Notes under the pieces: model-generated
Told to the model about the DNA's origin: nothing
What the model saw: only the letters and a program-made list of their open reading frames with translations
The model's database searches: none
Position numbers and translations under genes: made by a program
Shown here: positions 1-7,492 of the stretch, one piece after another
How the letters are laid out: each line of letters begins with the position of its first letter
Numbering within the stretch: position 1 is the first letter of the stretch
Assembly: GCA_046304235.1 (NCBI GenBank)
Contig: JBKCEW010000136.1
Location: 1-32,932 of the forward strand
Direction of reading: 5' to 3'
Length of the DNA: 32,932 nt
Source: CANHVK01 sp046304235
GTDB lineage: Bacteria; Bacteroidota; Bacteroidia; Flavobacteriales_D; Crocinitomicaceae

Positions 1-344
1 GTTACGTTGATGATTTAGTTGAAGGAATATTTAGGTTATTAATGTCAGATTATGCTGAACCTGTGAATATTGGAAATCCAGATGAAATCACAATTAAGCA
101 ATTTGCAGAAGAAATAATCAAATTGACAAATACTTCCCAAAAAGTGGTTTATCATGATTTGCCAGTGAATGACCCAAAACAAAGACAGCCAGATATTACT
201 AAAGCGAGAACTTTGTTGAATTGGGAGCCGAAAGTAAGTAGAGCAGAAGGATTAAAGATAACTTACGATTATTTTAAAAGTTTAACTTCTGAAGAATTAC
301 ATCATAAAGAGCATAATAATTTTGAAAAATATATTGTGAAATAA
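1..344 (+). CDS. UDP-glucuronate decarboxylase-like NAD-dependent epimerase, C-terminal part
   Basis: The reading frame is open from base 3 with no start codon in the window, so this is the last ~113 residues of a gene that begins to the left. It opens with YVDDLVEGIFRL followed by PVNIGNPDEITI and RQPDITKARTLLNWEPK. This is the typical C-terminal half of UDP-xylose synthases (UDP-glucuronate decarboxylases) of the extended SDR superfamily. That family oxidises and decarboxylates UDP-GlcA to UDP-xylose in the cytoplasm. The Rossmann domain and YxxxK catalytic site would lie outside the window, so activity cannot be judged. The TAA stop shares its last A with the ATG of the next gene, which suggests translational coupling. 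A related UDP-sugar epimerase/dehydratase is the main alternative. Confidence 0.85.
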   Translation, partial: YVDDLVEGIFRLLMSDYAEPVNIGNPDEITIKQFAEEIIKLTNTSQKVVYHDLPVNDPKQRQPDITKARTLLNWEPKVSRAEGLKITYDYFKSLTSEELHHKEHNNFEKYIVK

Positions 345-919
345 TGGATTATTTTGCACACGAAACAGCAGTAATTGATGCTGATTGTACTATTGGTAAA
401 GGGACAAAAATTTGGCATTTTTCTCATGTAATGTCTAATTGTACATTAGGTGAAAATTGTAATTTAGGTCAAAATGTTGTTGTATCACCTGATGTTGTTC
501 TAGGTAACAATGTAAAAGTTCAAAACAACGTTTCTATTTATACTGGAGTTATTTGTGAAGATGATGTTTTTTTAGGACCATCTATGGTTTTTACGAATGT
601 TTTAAATCCTAGAAGTGCTATTAATAGAAGAGGGGAATACCTTAAAACCGTTGTTAAAAAAGGAGTTTCAATTGGTGCCAATGCAACGATTGTATGCGGT
701 CATGATATTGGTGAATATGCTTTTATAGGTGCAGGTGCGGTAGTCACAAAAACAGTAGCTCCTTATGCTTTAATGGTAGGTAATCCTGCACGTCAATTGG
801 GTTGGATGAGTGAATTTGGTCACCGTTTAACTTTTGATAATAATGGGATTGCTATTTGTCCAGAAAGTAATGAAAAATATGAATTAAAAAATAATCAAGT
901 ACAAAAAATAGGTGAATGA
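344..919 (+). CDS. wlbB: WlbB/WbpD-like UDP-sugar N-acetyltransferase (left-handed beta-helix)
   Basis: This 191-residue protein has the hexapeptide-repeat pattern of left-handed beta-helix acyltransferases from about residue 8 to 150 (IGKGTKIWHFSHV, LGENCNLGQNVVV, IGANATIVCGHDIG, FIGAGAVVTK). The C-terminal VGNPARQLGWMSEFG is characteristic of the WlbB/WbpD group. That group transfers acetyl from acetyl-CoA to the 3-amino group of UDP-2-acetamido-3-amino-2,3-dideoxy-glucuronate. The genes just downstream encode the matching 3-dehydrogenase and 6-dehydrogenase, which supports the assignment. The start overlaps the previous stop by one base and the end overlaps the next start by four bases. 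Another sugar O- or N-acetyltransferase is possible, but the three-gene context makes the WlbB role likely. Confidence 0.85.
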   Translation: MDYFAHETAVIDADCTIGKGTKIWHFSHVMSNCTLGENCNLGQNVVVSPDVVLGNNVKVQNNVSIYTGVICEDDVFLGPSMVFTNVLNPRSAINRRGEYLKTVVKKGVSIGANATIVCGHDIGEYAFIGAGAVVTKTVAPYALMVGNPARQLGWMSEFGHRLTFDNNGIAICPESNEKYELKNNQVQKIGE

Positions 920-1965
920 TTGTAACAAACGATAAAGTTAAGTTTGCTGTAGTAGGTGCTGGTCATATCGGAAAACGCCATGCAGAGATGATATCAAGAG
1001 ATCCTGAGGGAGAATTGGTCGCTATGGTTGATGTAAGAGGTAAAGAGGCTTGTGAATTTGACAAAGAAGTACCTTTTTTTAATTCTATTGAAGACTTGTT
1101 ATCATCAAATTTAGAATTTGATGTTGTAAATATTTGTACACCAAATGGGTTACATGCAGAACAATCTATCAAGGCCTTGGAGGCACGTAAACATGTGGTT
1201 TGTGAGAAACCAATGGGTTTGTCAAAAGATGAATGTGAAAAGGTGATTTTTAAATCATTACAGATGTCGAGAAGTGTATTTTGTGTAATGCAAAATAGAT
1301 ACTCGCCACCATCTGAGTGGATTAAAAAAGTTGTAAGTGAAAATATACTTGGCGATATTTATATGGTACAACTTAACTGTTATTGGAATCGAGACGCACG
1401 ATATTACAAAAAAGGTGGTTGGAAAGGAACACAAGATCTAGATGGTGGAACTTTATTTACCCAGTTTTCTCATTTTATCGATATTATGTATTGGTTGTTC
1501 GGTGATATTGACAATATTCAAGGAAATTTTGCCGATTTTTCACATCATGATTCTACCGATTTTGAAGATTCAGGTTTTGTAAACTTTGATTTCCTAAATG
1601 GTGGAAAGGGCTGTATAAATTATTCAACTGCTGTTGTAGACAAGAATTTAGAAAGTTCGATGACCATCATTGGAAGTAAAGGAAGTGTTAAGATTGGAGG
1701 TCAATACATGAATGAAGTCGAGGTTTGTAATATTCCTGGTTATGAAATGCCAGTATTGGCAGAATCAAGTCCGGCTAATGATTATGGTCCTTACAAAGGT
1801 TCTGCTGCAAATCATCATTTTTTAATAGGAAATGTAATTGATACATTAAAAGGAAGAACATCAATGACAACCAATGCTTTAGAAGGACTAAAAGTAGTAG
1901 AAATTATTGAACGTATATACAAAGTAAGAAATGAACAACTCAATTTACCAAAAGCTAATAGATAA
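916..1965 (+). CDS. wlbA: WlbA/WbpB-like UDP-N-acetylglucosaminuronate 3-dehydrogenase (Gfo/Idh/MocA)
   Basis: This 349-residue oxidoreductase has an N-terminal Rossmann fold with GAGHIG (residues 14-19) and the Gfo/Idh/MocA motif EKP (97-99). QNRYSPPSEW and NCYWNRDARYY are typical of the WlbA/WbpB subgroup. That subgroup oxidises C3 of UDP-GlcNAcA with NAD and prepares it for transamination. It lies between the acetyltransferase and the 6-dehydrogenase of the same pathway. Its first four bases overlap the end of wlbB, and its last 35 bases overlap the start of the next gene. The PLP aminotransferase that should act between this enzyme and WlbB is not in the window. Sure of the family, fairly sure of the substrate. 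Confidence 0.85.
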   Translation: MIVTNDKVKFAVVGAGHIGKRHAEMISRDPEGELVAMVDVRGKEACEFDKEVPFFNSIEDLLSSNLEFDVVNICTPNGLHAEQSIKALEARKHVVCEKPMGLSKDECEKVIFKSLQMSRSVFCVMQNRYSPPSEWIKKVVSENILGDIYMVQLNCYWNRDARYYKKGGWKGTQDLDGGTLFTQFSHFIDIMYWLFGDIDNIQGNFADFSHHDSTDFEDSGFVNFDFLNGGKGCINYSTAVVDKNLESSMTIIGSKGSVKIGGQYMNEVEVCNIPGYEMPVLAESSPANDYGPYKGSAANHHFLIGNVIDTLKGRTSMTTNALEGLKVVEIIERIYKVRNEQLNLPKANR

Positions 1966-3235
1966 AAAAGCTCAGTTAGCAGTTATAGGATTAGGATATG
2001 TTGGTTTACCAATTGCCCTAGAATTTGCAAGAAAAATAAAAGTAGTTGGTTTTGATATAAACCAACAGCGTGTTGATTTGATGCGTAATAACATTGACCC
2101 GAGCAAAGAATTGGAAAGTTCAGCATTTGAAGGGTGTGATATTTATTTCACAGCAGATTTAGAGGATTTAAGAGATGTAACTTTTTTCATAGTTGCTGTT
2201 CCAACTCCGATCGACTCTGCAAATGTTCCTGATTTAAAGCCTTTATTAGGCGCAAGTTCTACTGTTGGAAAAGTACTGAAAAAAGGCGATTATGTTGTCT
2301 TTGAATCAACAGTTTATCCAGGATGTACAGAGGAAGATTGTGTTCCGGTATTAGAAAAAGAGTCAGGATTGAAATTCAAACAAGATTTCTTTTTAGGTTA
2401 TTCTCCGGAGCGTATAAATCCAGGAGATAAAAATCATACACTTAGAAATATAATGAAAGTGGTTTCTGGATGTTGTGATGAATCGTTAGATAATATTGCA
2501 AAAACTTATGAATTAGTTGTTGATGCTGGCGTACATAGAGCAGCTACAATTAAAGTTGCTGAAGCGGCAAAGATTATTGAAAATACACAACGAGATGTAA
2601 ATATTGCATTAATTAATGAGTTATCAATTATTTTTAATAAGCTTGGAATAAACACTTTTGATGTGCTTGAAGCAGCTGGTACAAAATGGAATTTCTTGAA
2701 ATTTCAACCAGGACTTGTTGGAGGACATTGTATAGGTGTTGACCCATATTACTTGACTCATAAAGCTGCAAAAGCGGGATATAATTCAAAAGTGATTACG
2801 AGTGGTCGTTTTGTGAATGATTCTATGGGAGGGTATGTAGCAAAACAAACGGTTAAAAAAATGATTGCTCAAGGAAAGCATATTCAAGATACACGAGTAT
2901 TGGTAATGGGTGCAACTTTTAAAGAAGATGTTGCCGATATCAGAAATACGAAGGTTATTGATGTGATTAAAGAATTACAATCTTACCAAGTTACCGTGGA
3001 TGTAATAGATCCTCACGCTTCATCGGAGGAAATGATTCACGAATACGGAATTGGATTACATGTTCAACCAGAAGGGAAGTATGATGCTGTTATTGTAGCA
3101 GTAAATCATAAAGAATATGTTGATTTAGATGAATCTACGTTTAAAGATCTGTTGATAGAAGGTAAAGGTGTTTTTGTAGATATAAAAGGTATCTATAGAA
3201 ATAAAATTAATGAATTAGAATATTGGAGTTTATAA
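1931..3235 (+). CDS. wbpA: WbpA/TviB-type UDP-N-acetylglucosamine 6-dehydrogenase
   Basis: This is a 434-residue nucleotide-sugar dehydrogenase of the UDP-Glc/GDP-Man dehydrogenase family. The N-terminal NAD-binding motif is GLGYVG (residues 20-25). The central part has VPTP, ESTVYPG and YSPERINPGDK. The catalytic cysteine is C267 in GGHCIGVDPYYL, and the C-terminal UDP-binding domain carries GATFKEDVADIRNTK. YSPERINPGD with GGHCIGVDPYYL is usual in the WbpA/TviB branch, which oxidises UDP-GlcNAc twice to UDP-GlcNAcA, the WlbA substrate. The ATG at 1931 lies 35 bases inside the preceding gene. It keeps the few residues normally found before the Rossmann motif, so I accept it. UDP-glucose or UDP-ManNAc could instead be the substrate. 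Confidence 0.88.
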   Translation: MNNSIYQKLIDKKAQLAVIGLGYVGLPIALEFARKIKVVGFDINQQRVDLMRNNIDPSKELESSAFEGCDIYFTADLEDLRDVTFFIVAVPTPIDSANVPDLKPLLGASSTVGKVLKKGDYVVFESTVYPGCTEEDCVPVLEKESGLKFKQDFFLGYSPERINPGDKNHTLRNIMKVVSGCCDESLDNIAKTYELVVDAGVHRAATIKVAEAAKIIENTQRDVNIALINELSIIFNKLGINTFDVLEAAGTKWNFLKFQPGLVGGHCIGVDPYYLTHKAAKAGYNSKVITSGRFVNDSMGGYVAKQTVKKMIAQGKHIQDTRVLVMGATFKEDVADIRNTKVIDVIKELQSYQVTVDVIDPHASSEEMIHEYGIGLHVQPEGKYDAVIVAVNHKEYVDLDESTFKDLLIEGKGVFVDIKGIYRNKINELEYWSL

Positions 3236-3248
3236 TAAAATTTTAAAT

Positions 3249-4295
3249 ATGAATATTTTAGTAACAGGAGGCGCAGGTTTTATAGGTTCGCATGTTGTAA
3301 GATTGCTGGTAAATAAATATCCAGAACATACGATTATAAATTTTGATAAACTTACATATGCTGGAAATTTATCAAATCTCAAAGATGTTGCTGATAAACC
3401 AAACTATAATTTTTTTAAAGGTGATATATGCTCGGTTTCTGATGTTGAGAATGTATTTGTTAAATATTGCATTACCGATGTTATTCATTTAGCAGCTGAA
3501 TCTCATGTGGATAGATCAATTGAAGGGCCAATGGAATTCGCAATGACTAATGTGATAGGAACATTGAATTTATTGAATGTTGCAAAAAAACATTGGGATC
3601 TGAATGAAAAACATACCTTTCATCATGTTTCTACTGATGAGGTATATGGATCGTTAGGAGAAGATGGTTTGTTTATGGAAACAACTCCATATGATCCAAG
3701 AAGTCCTTATTCTGCATCGAAAGCATCTTCAGACCATTTTGTGAGTGCATTCTTTCACACATATAATTTTCCTGTGAAAATGTCCAATTGTTCAAACAAT
3801 TATGGTAGTCACCATTTTCCAGAGAAGTTGATTCCACTAATGATTCAAAATATAATTAATATGAAATCTTTACCAGTCTATGGAAAAGGTGAAAATATTA
3901 GAGACTGGTTGTGGGTTGAAGATCATGCTAGGGCTATTGAAACTATATTTTTTAATGGTCGATATGGAGAGTCATACAATGTTGGTGGTTTAAATGAATG
4001 GAAAAATATTGATTTAATCCATTTCTTATGTAACTTGATGGATAAGAAACTAAATCGCGAACAAGGTACGTCTGCATCGCTTATAACTTATGTCAAAGAT
4101 AGATCGGGTCATGATATGAGATATGCCATTGATGCTACAAAATTAGAAACAGAATTAGGTTGGAAACCCTCAATCACTTTTGAAGAAGGACTTGAAAAAA
4201 CAGTGGATTGGTATTTAGAAAATGAAGATTGGGTGAAAGAAGTTACAAGTGGGGATTATCAAAAGTATTATGATTCAATGTATTCAAATAGATAA
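3249..4295 (+). CDS. rfbB: dTDP-glucose 4,6-dehydratase
   Basis: This 348-residue extended SDR has the normal length for RmlB. It opens with GGAGFIGSH, the glycine-rich NAD site. It carries HLAAESHVDRSI, the catalytic STDEVYG with D130 and E131, and YSASK with Y154 and K158. It also has NCSNNYG and the RDWLWVEDH nucleotide-binding segment. The family converts dTDP-glucose to dTDP-4-keto-6-deoxyglucose, the common precursor of dTDP-rhamnose and dTDP-fucose-type sugars. The gene starts 13 bases after wbpA, with an A-rich leader and no Shine-Dalgarno site. Its TAA shares one base with the ATG of the phosphatase gene. RmlC is about 24 kb away on the other strand; RmlA and RmlD are not seen. Confidence 0.94.
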   Translation: MNILVTGGAGFIGSHVVRLLVNKYPEHTIINFDKLTYAGNLSNLKDVADKPNYNFFKGDICSVSDVENVFVKYCITDVIHLAAESHVDRSIEGPMEFAMTNVIGTLNLLNVAKKHWDLNEKHTFHHVSTDEVYGSLGEDGLFMETTPYDPRSPYSASKASSDHFVSAFFHTYNFPVKMSNCSNNYGSHHFPEKLIPLMIQNIINMKSLPVYGKGENIRDWLWVEDHARAIETIFFNGRYGESYNVGGLNEWKNIDLIHFLCNLMDKKLNREQGTSASLITYVKDRSGHDMRYAIDATKLETELGWKPSITFEEGLEKTVDWYLENEDWVKEVTSGDYQKYYDSMYSNR

Positions 4296-5053
4296 TGGGA
4301 TTATTTTCAATTTTCAGAAAAAATAAAAAAGAGGAGGTAGTACTACCTCCTTTTGATTTTGGATACCTAGAAGTAGATATGCATAATCATTTATTGCCGG
4401 GAATAGATGATGGCTCCTCTTCTATGGAACATACTATAGGTATGTTATTGAAGTTTAAAGAAATGGGGTACAAGAAGCTAATATTCACACCACATGTGAT
4501 GCAAGATTGTTACCCAAATACTCCAGAGATAATAGCAGAAAAATTAGAGGAAGTAAAAGCTGAATGTAAAAAACTTGATATTGAATTAGAACTTTCTGCT
4601 TCAGCGGAATATAATATAGAGGATTCTTTAATGGATAAAATTAAAGGAAATCAATTGGTTCCTTTTCCAGATAAATACATTTTGTTTGAATATTCATTCT
4701 TTTCAAAACCGAATCAAACAGAGCAATTTATATTTGAGTTAATAGTAAATGGTTATAAACCGATAATAGCTCATTTTGAACGCTATCCTTACTATTTTAA
4801 TCAACCAGAAATAGTTTCTAATTATAAAGAAAAGGGTGTGTTAATTCAAGTAAATTTATTATCAATAGTAGGTCATTATGGACCAGATGTTCAACGTCAA
4901 GCACATTGGTTGATTGATAATGGGTATGTAGATTTTGTTGCTACCGATTGTCATCGAATTGATCATTTAGAAATATTACAACGAGCAGCAACACATCCTT
5001 ATTTTCATAAGTTAAAAGATTTGAATTTATTGAATCAGCATTTTTGGAAATAA
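4295..5053 (+). CDS. CpsB/YwqE-type PHP-domain protein-tyrosine phosphatase
   Basis: This 252-residue protein begins with a short basic stretch, followed by the PHP-fold metal motif DMHNHLLPGIDDG (H30, H32, D38). Further metal ligands are FTPHVM (H67), AHFERYP and the C-terminal TDCHRIDH. HNHLLPGIDDG is the signature of the Mn-dependent CpsB/CapC/YwqE phosphatases, which dephosphorylate bacterial tyrosine kinases controlling capsule and exopolysaccharide synthesis. It is the last gene of the nucleotide-sugar operon, linked to rfbB by a one-base stop/start overlap, and is closed by a strong hairpin. The likely substrate is the Wzc-like kinase at 28965-31418, which has a tyrosine-rich tail. That pairing is inferred from family knowledge, not shown by the sequence. 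Confidence 0.9.
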   Translation: MGLFSIFRKNKKEEVVLPPFDFGYLEVDMHNHLLPGIDDGSSSMEHTIGMLLKFKEMGYKKLIFTPHVMQDCYPNTPEIIAEKLEEVKAECKKLDIELELSASAEYNIEDSLMDKIKGNQLVPFPDKYILFEYSFFSKPNQTEQFIFELIVNGYKPIIAHFERYPYYFNQPEIVSNYKEKGVLIQVNLLSIVGHYGPDVQRQAHWLIDNGYVDFVATDCHRIDHLEILQRAATHPYFHKLKDLNLLNQHFWK

Positions 5054-5054
5054 A

Positions 5055-5090
5055 AAATACCCCCAAGTTAATCTAACTTTGGGGGTATTT
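5055..5090. terminator. Bidirectional intrinsic terminator
   Basis: The arms AAATACCCCC (5055-5064) and GGGGGTATTT (5081-5090) pair perfectly. The stem then extends through AAGTTA/TAACTT past a single bulged T, leaving loop ATC (5071-5073). There are A/T runs on both sides. It lies between the convergent ends of the phosphatase gene (+) and the glycyl-tRNA synthetase gene (-), so it can serve both. Confidence 0.88.
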
Positions 5091-5106
5091 GAATTTGCGT
5101 CTTTAT

Positions 5107-6648
5107 TTATAATTGATTTAAAAGATATTTAAGGTTTACTTTAGAATCAATATAATTGTTCAATTCATCAACTGAAATTCGAATCTGTTCCATTGAATCT
5201 CTATCTCTTAATGTTACTGAATTATTTTCAAGAGTTTCATGATCCACTGTAATAGAGAATGGAGTTCCAATAGCATCTTGTCTTCTGTATCGTTTTCCAA
5301 TAGAGTCTTTTTCATCATATTGACATTGGAAATCATATTTTAAACTATTGATAATTTCTCTCGCTTTTTCTGGTAATCCATCTTTTTTAGTTAATGGCAT
5401 GACAGCAACTTTATAAGGAGCTAATGCATAAGGTAATGAAAGCACAACTCTTTCAGATCCATCTGCTAATGTTTCATTTTTTAATGAGTTGCTTAACACT
5501 GCAAGAAACATTCTATCTAAACCTACAGAAGTTTCAACAACATACGGGACATAGCTTTCATTCAATTCAGGATCGAAATATTGCATTTTTTTACCAGAAT
5601 GATTTTCGTGTTGTTTTAAATCAAAATCAGTTCGTGAGTGAATACCTTCTAATTCTTTGAATCCCATAGGGAAGTCGAACTCAATATCGCATGCAGCATT
5701 TGCATAGTGTGCTAATTTGATATGATCGTGTAGTCTATATGCGCTATCGCCTAGCCCCAAAGCTTTATGCCATTTTACTCTAGTATCTTTCCAATATTCA
5801 TACCACTTCATTTCTTCACCTGGGCGAACAAAGAATTGCATTTCCATTTGCTCAAACTCACGCATACGGAAAATGAATTGTCTAGCTACAATCTCATTTC
5901 TAAATGCTTTTCCAATCTGAGCAATACCAAATGGTATTTTCATTCTTCCTGATTTTTGAACATTCAAGAAATTAACAAAAATACCTTGTGCTGTTTCTGG
6001 ACGAAGGTAAATAGTAGCTGCATCGCCTGCTACAGAACCTAATTCAGTTGAGAACATCAAATTAAACTGTCTTACTTCAGTCCAATTTTTTGAACCACTT
6101 ATCGGACAAACAATTTCTAAATCTATAATTAATTGTCTTACACCTTCTAAATCATTGTTTTCTAGCGTTACACGCATTCTGTTTTCGATATCAGAAATTT
6201 TTTGTGTATTTCTAATAACGTTAGGGTTTGTAGCAATAAATTGAGCTTCATCGAATGCTTCACCGAATTTTTTTGAAGCTTTTTCTACTTCTTTATTGAT
6301 TTTTTGTCTGATTTTCTCAATGTGTTCTTCGATTAGAACATCAGCACGGTATCTTTTTTTAGAATCTTTATTATCAATCAAAGGGTCGTTAAACGCATCA
6401 ACGTGACCAGAAGCCTTCCATGTAGTAGGATGCATGAAAATAGCAGCATCAATACCTACAATATTTTCGTGCATCTGGGTCATTGATTTCCACCAATAAG
6501 TTTTGATATTATTTTTTAATTCCGATCCTAATTGACCATAGTCATAAGTCGCCGCTAAACCATCATATATTTCAGAGGATGGAAATACAAAACCATACTC
6601 TTTTGCGTGGGAAATTACTTCCTTTAATTTGTCTTCTCTTTGTTCCAT
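5107..6648 (-). CDS. glyQS: Glycine--tRNA ligase, dimeric class II type
   Basis: This 513-residue enzyme charges tRNA-Gly with glycine in the cytoplasm. It is the single-chain dimeric form, not the tetrameric GlyQ/GlyS form. The N-terminus has YGFVFPSSEIYDGLAATYDYG and WKASGHVDAFNDP. Class II motif 2 is FRNEIVARQFIFRMREFEQ, and motif 3 lies in VVETSVGLDRMFLAVL. The C-terminal anticodon-binding domain begins around APYKVAVMPL. Length and start match the family. The gene stands alone, convergent with the polysaccharide operon and divergent from the PPIase operon. A TAAATTTG box ends only four bases before the ATG; see the separate entry. Confidence 0.96.
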   Translation of the reverse strand: MEQREDKLKEVISHAKEYGFVFPSSEIYDGLAATYDYGQLGSELKNNIKTYWWKSMTQMHENIVGIDAAIFMHPTTWKASGHVDAFNDPLIDNKDSKKRYRADVLIEEHIEKIRQKINKEVEKASKKFGEAFDEAQFIATNPNVIRNTQKISDIENRMRVTLENNDLEGVRQLIIDLEIVCPISGSKNWTEVRQFNLMFSTELGSVAGDAATIYLRPETAQGIFVNFLNVQKSGRMKIPFGIAQIGKAFRNEIVARQFIFRMREFEQMEMQFFVRPGEEMKWYEYWKDTRVKWHKALGLGDSAYRLHDHIKLAHYANAACDIEFDFPMGFKELEGIHSRTDFDLKQHENHSGKKMQYFDPELNESYVPYVVETSVGLDRMFLAVLSNSLKNETLADGSERVVLSLPYALAPYKVAVMPLTKKDGLPEKAREIINSLKYDFQCQYDEKDSIGKRYRRQDAIGTPFSITVDHETLENNSVTLRDRDSMEQIRISVDELNNYIDSKVNLKYLLNQL

Positions 6649-6652
6649 AGCA

Positions 6653-6660
6653 CAAATTTA
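6653..6660 (-). promoter_or_regulatory. Possible glyQS promoter -7 element (TAAATTTG)
   Basis: On the minus strand TAAATTTG fits the Bacteroidota -7 consensus TAnnTTTG exactly. It ends only four bases before the ATG at 6648, so a transcript started here would have almost no leader. No clear TTG -33 box is seen about 19 bases upstream. It could be a real leaderless promoter or a chance match. Confidence 0.35.
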
Positions 6661-6751
6661 ATCAAGTGTTTCTAAATAAACTTTAGTTACAAATTTTTCA
6701 TAAAAAAATCATTTGATTTTGATATAAAATATGTTTTTCAGTTACTTTAAT

Positions 6752-6759
6752 TAATTTTG
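6752..6759 (+). promoter_or_regulatory. Candidate promoter -7 element of the PPIase operon (TAATTTTG)
   Basis: TAATTTTG matches TAnnTTTG and lies 53 bases before the ATG at 6813. The region is very AT-rich and no good -33 TTG is placed upstream, so the call is tentative. Confidence 0.35.
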
Positions 6760-6812
6760 GTGTAATTAAATTTTTTAATATCAAAAATAGTTTAAAAAAT
6801 AAAAAATTACTT

Positions 6813-7490
6813 ATGAAAAAAACAATGACGATTATGCTTTTAAGCAGTTCAATAGCTGTTGCAAATGCTCAAAATAAAATTAAAAACACAACTGTTTTTA
6901 AGACAGATGTAGATTCTGTTTCCTATATTATTGGTAATATGATAGCAGGAAATGTTTCAAATGATTTACCAGAAGCAAATAAAGAAATGATTTTAAAAGG
7001 AATTTCTGATAAGTTATATGGAAAACCAGTTTTGTTATCAGACCCTTCAAATTCAGTTGTAAATCGTTTTTTTAAAAAGAAACAAGAAAGTCAACATGGC
7101 GAAAATAAGCTTGCCGGAGAAAAATTTTTATTGCAAAATAAAATAGATCCATCCATAACAGTAACACCTTCTGGTCTTCAATACAAAGTAATAACAATGG
7201 GTACAGGAGAAAAACCATCTTCTACTACGCGTGTTAAAGTTCATTATCATGGTACTACCATCGAGGGTAAAGTTTTTGATAGTTCTGTCAATCGTGGAGA
7301 ACCAGCTACTTTTGGTTTAAATCAAGTTATACCTGGTTGGACTGAAGGATTACAATTGATGCCTGTTGGTTCTAAGTTTAGATTTTATATTCCACAAGAG
7401 TTAGCTTACGGAGCTAATACTCCTTCACAAGAAATCAAGCCTTATTCTGTATTAATATTTGATGTAGAACTTCTTTCAATTGAACAATAA
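6813..7490 (+). CDS. Secreted FKBP-type peptidyl-prolyl cis-trans isomerase
   Basis: This 225-residue protein has an N-terminal signal peptide (basic start, hydrophobic run, cleavage probably after VANA at residue 19), so it is exported to the periplasm or envelope. Residues ~30-110 resemble the helical dimerisation segment of FkpA/FklB proteins (DSVSYIIGNMIAGN). Residues ~120-225 form an FKBP domain with VKVHYHGTTIEGKVFDSS, the canonical VIPGWTEGL including the pocket tryptophan, and FYIPQELAYG. The pocket residues are intact, so it is probably an active prolyl isomerase and chaperone for exported proteins. It is the first gene of a three-gene operon. The next gene starts two bases after its stop and encodes a second, two-domain PPIase. 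Confidence 0.93.
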   Translation: MKKTMTIMLLSSSIAVANAQNKIKNTTVFKTDVDSVSYIIGNMIAGNVSNDLPEANKEMILKGISDKLYGKPVLLSDPSNSVVNRFFKKKQESQHGENKLAGEKFLLQNKIDPSITVTPSGLQYKVITMGTGEKPSSTTRVKVHYHGTTIEGKVFDSSVNRGEPATFGLNQVIPGWTEGLQLMPVGSKFRFYIPQELAYGANTPSQEIKPYSVLIFDVELLSIEQ

Positions 7491-7492
7491 GC

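Noticed and set aside
5424..5660. Open frame antisense to glyQS
   Set aside because: It lies wholly within a conserved synthetase gene on the opposite strand, has no recognisable domain and no promoter.
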